From contig JAAZIA010000018.1 in the NCBI GenBank assembly GCA_012510445.1, positions 1-51,067 on the forward strand: a stretch of DNA of 51,067 nucleotides. The letters are read 5' to 3'. This document shows, one piece after another, positions 51,055 to 51,067 of the stretch (positions are counted from its first letter, which is position 1; each line of letters starts with the position of its first letter). The notes under the pieces are model-generated. The model ran no database searches. It was not told the origin of the DNA and worked only from the letters and a program-made list of their open reading frames with translations. This stretch comes from Bacteroidales bacterium (GTDB lineage: Bacteria; Bacteroidota; Bacteroidia; Bacteroidales; UBA932). Both the position numbers and the translations under genes were made by a program.

Positions 51055-51067
51055 AATATTTGTTATC

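Noticed and set aside
1-51067. Prophage, insertion sequence, integrase, restriction or toxin-antitoxin systems
   Set aside because: I looked for their hallmark proteins among all frames and found none; the gene set is housekeeping apart from the first 700 bases.
1-51067. tRNA or rRNA genes
   Set aside because: Intergenic gaps are nearly all under 70 bases and filled by promoters. No cloverleaf or rRNA-like sequence is seen.

Overview
The window is a compact bacterial chromosome segment from the phylum Bacteroidota, most likely order Bacteroidales. The evidence is gene content typical of that group (a moxR/batABCDE cluster, DUF4290, DUF4834, DUF3127, a serC-serA-DUF1015 unit, Na+-NQR, a LuxC-type acyl-CoA reductase), many TAnnTTTG boxes (the Bacteroidota -7 promoter element) just upstream of start codons, and the lack of clear Shine-Dalgarno sequences. 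I see no rRNA, tRNA, CRISPR array, insertion sequence or prophage. Species cannot be read from the sequence.

Layout. 1-284: no intact gene, but a possible gene remnant on the minus strand (125-274). 285-686: a GC-richer macro-domain-like gene, convergent with a UvrD/PcrA helicase (696-3140). 3202-8923: the complete six-gene nqrABCDEF sodium pump. 8900-12824: a Nudix hydrolase divergent from pyrE, then an SRPBCC protein, an RsmF-like rRNA methyltransferase and an HSL-type esterase. 12793-24499: a ten-gene minus-strand array, moxR - DUF58 - membrane protein - batA - batBC fusion - batD - batE - DUF4290 - ftsK - lolA-like. 24562-27204: truA followed by a TolQ/TolR/TonB-like trio. 27209-28468: an orphan MacB/FtsX-type permease. 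28520-30379: an RluB-type pseudouridine synthase and era. 30314-38341: a six-gene minus-strand operon (unknown 756-aa membrane-anchored protein, DUF4834, MsbA-like ABC exporter, fatty acyl-CoA ligase, dCMP deaminase, CtpA-type protease). 38362-40551: recQ, divergent from kdsD plus an arginase-family gene. 42668-43761: an FKBP lipoprotein and DUF3127. 43715-45615: luxC-like gene and miaA. 45668-47646: a YigZ/IMPACT protein with pyrB and pyrI. 47715-50984: serC-serA-DUF1015, ending in a strong intrinsic terminator.

The genes are mainly housekeeping: sodium-motive respiration, pyrimidine and serine synthesis, tRNA/rRNA modification, cell division and DNA repair, and envelope biogenesis. Intergenic space is minimal. 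Same-strand genes often overlap by a few bases, and four of six convergent pairs overlap at their 3' ends.

The points most worth a second look are: (i) the promoter-to-terminator serine unit, where a DUF1015 protein with a DGHHRT motif sits beside a phosphoglycerate dehydrogenase lacking the usual catalytic His and Glu; (ii) the BatB-BatC fusion, in which the presumed BatC signal peptide seems to have become a fourth membrane helix; (iii) -7 boxes within 1-7 bases of start codons, implying leaderless mRNAs; (iv) the unknown 756-residue envelope protein heading an operon. Nothing here is unmistakably a new defence or mobile system.
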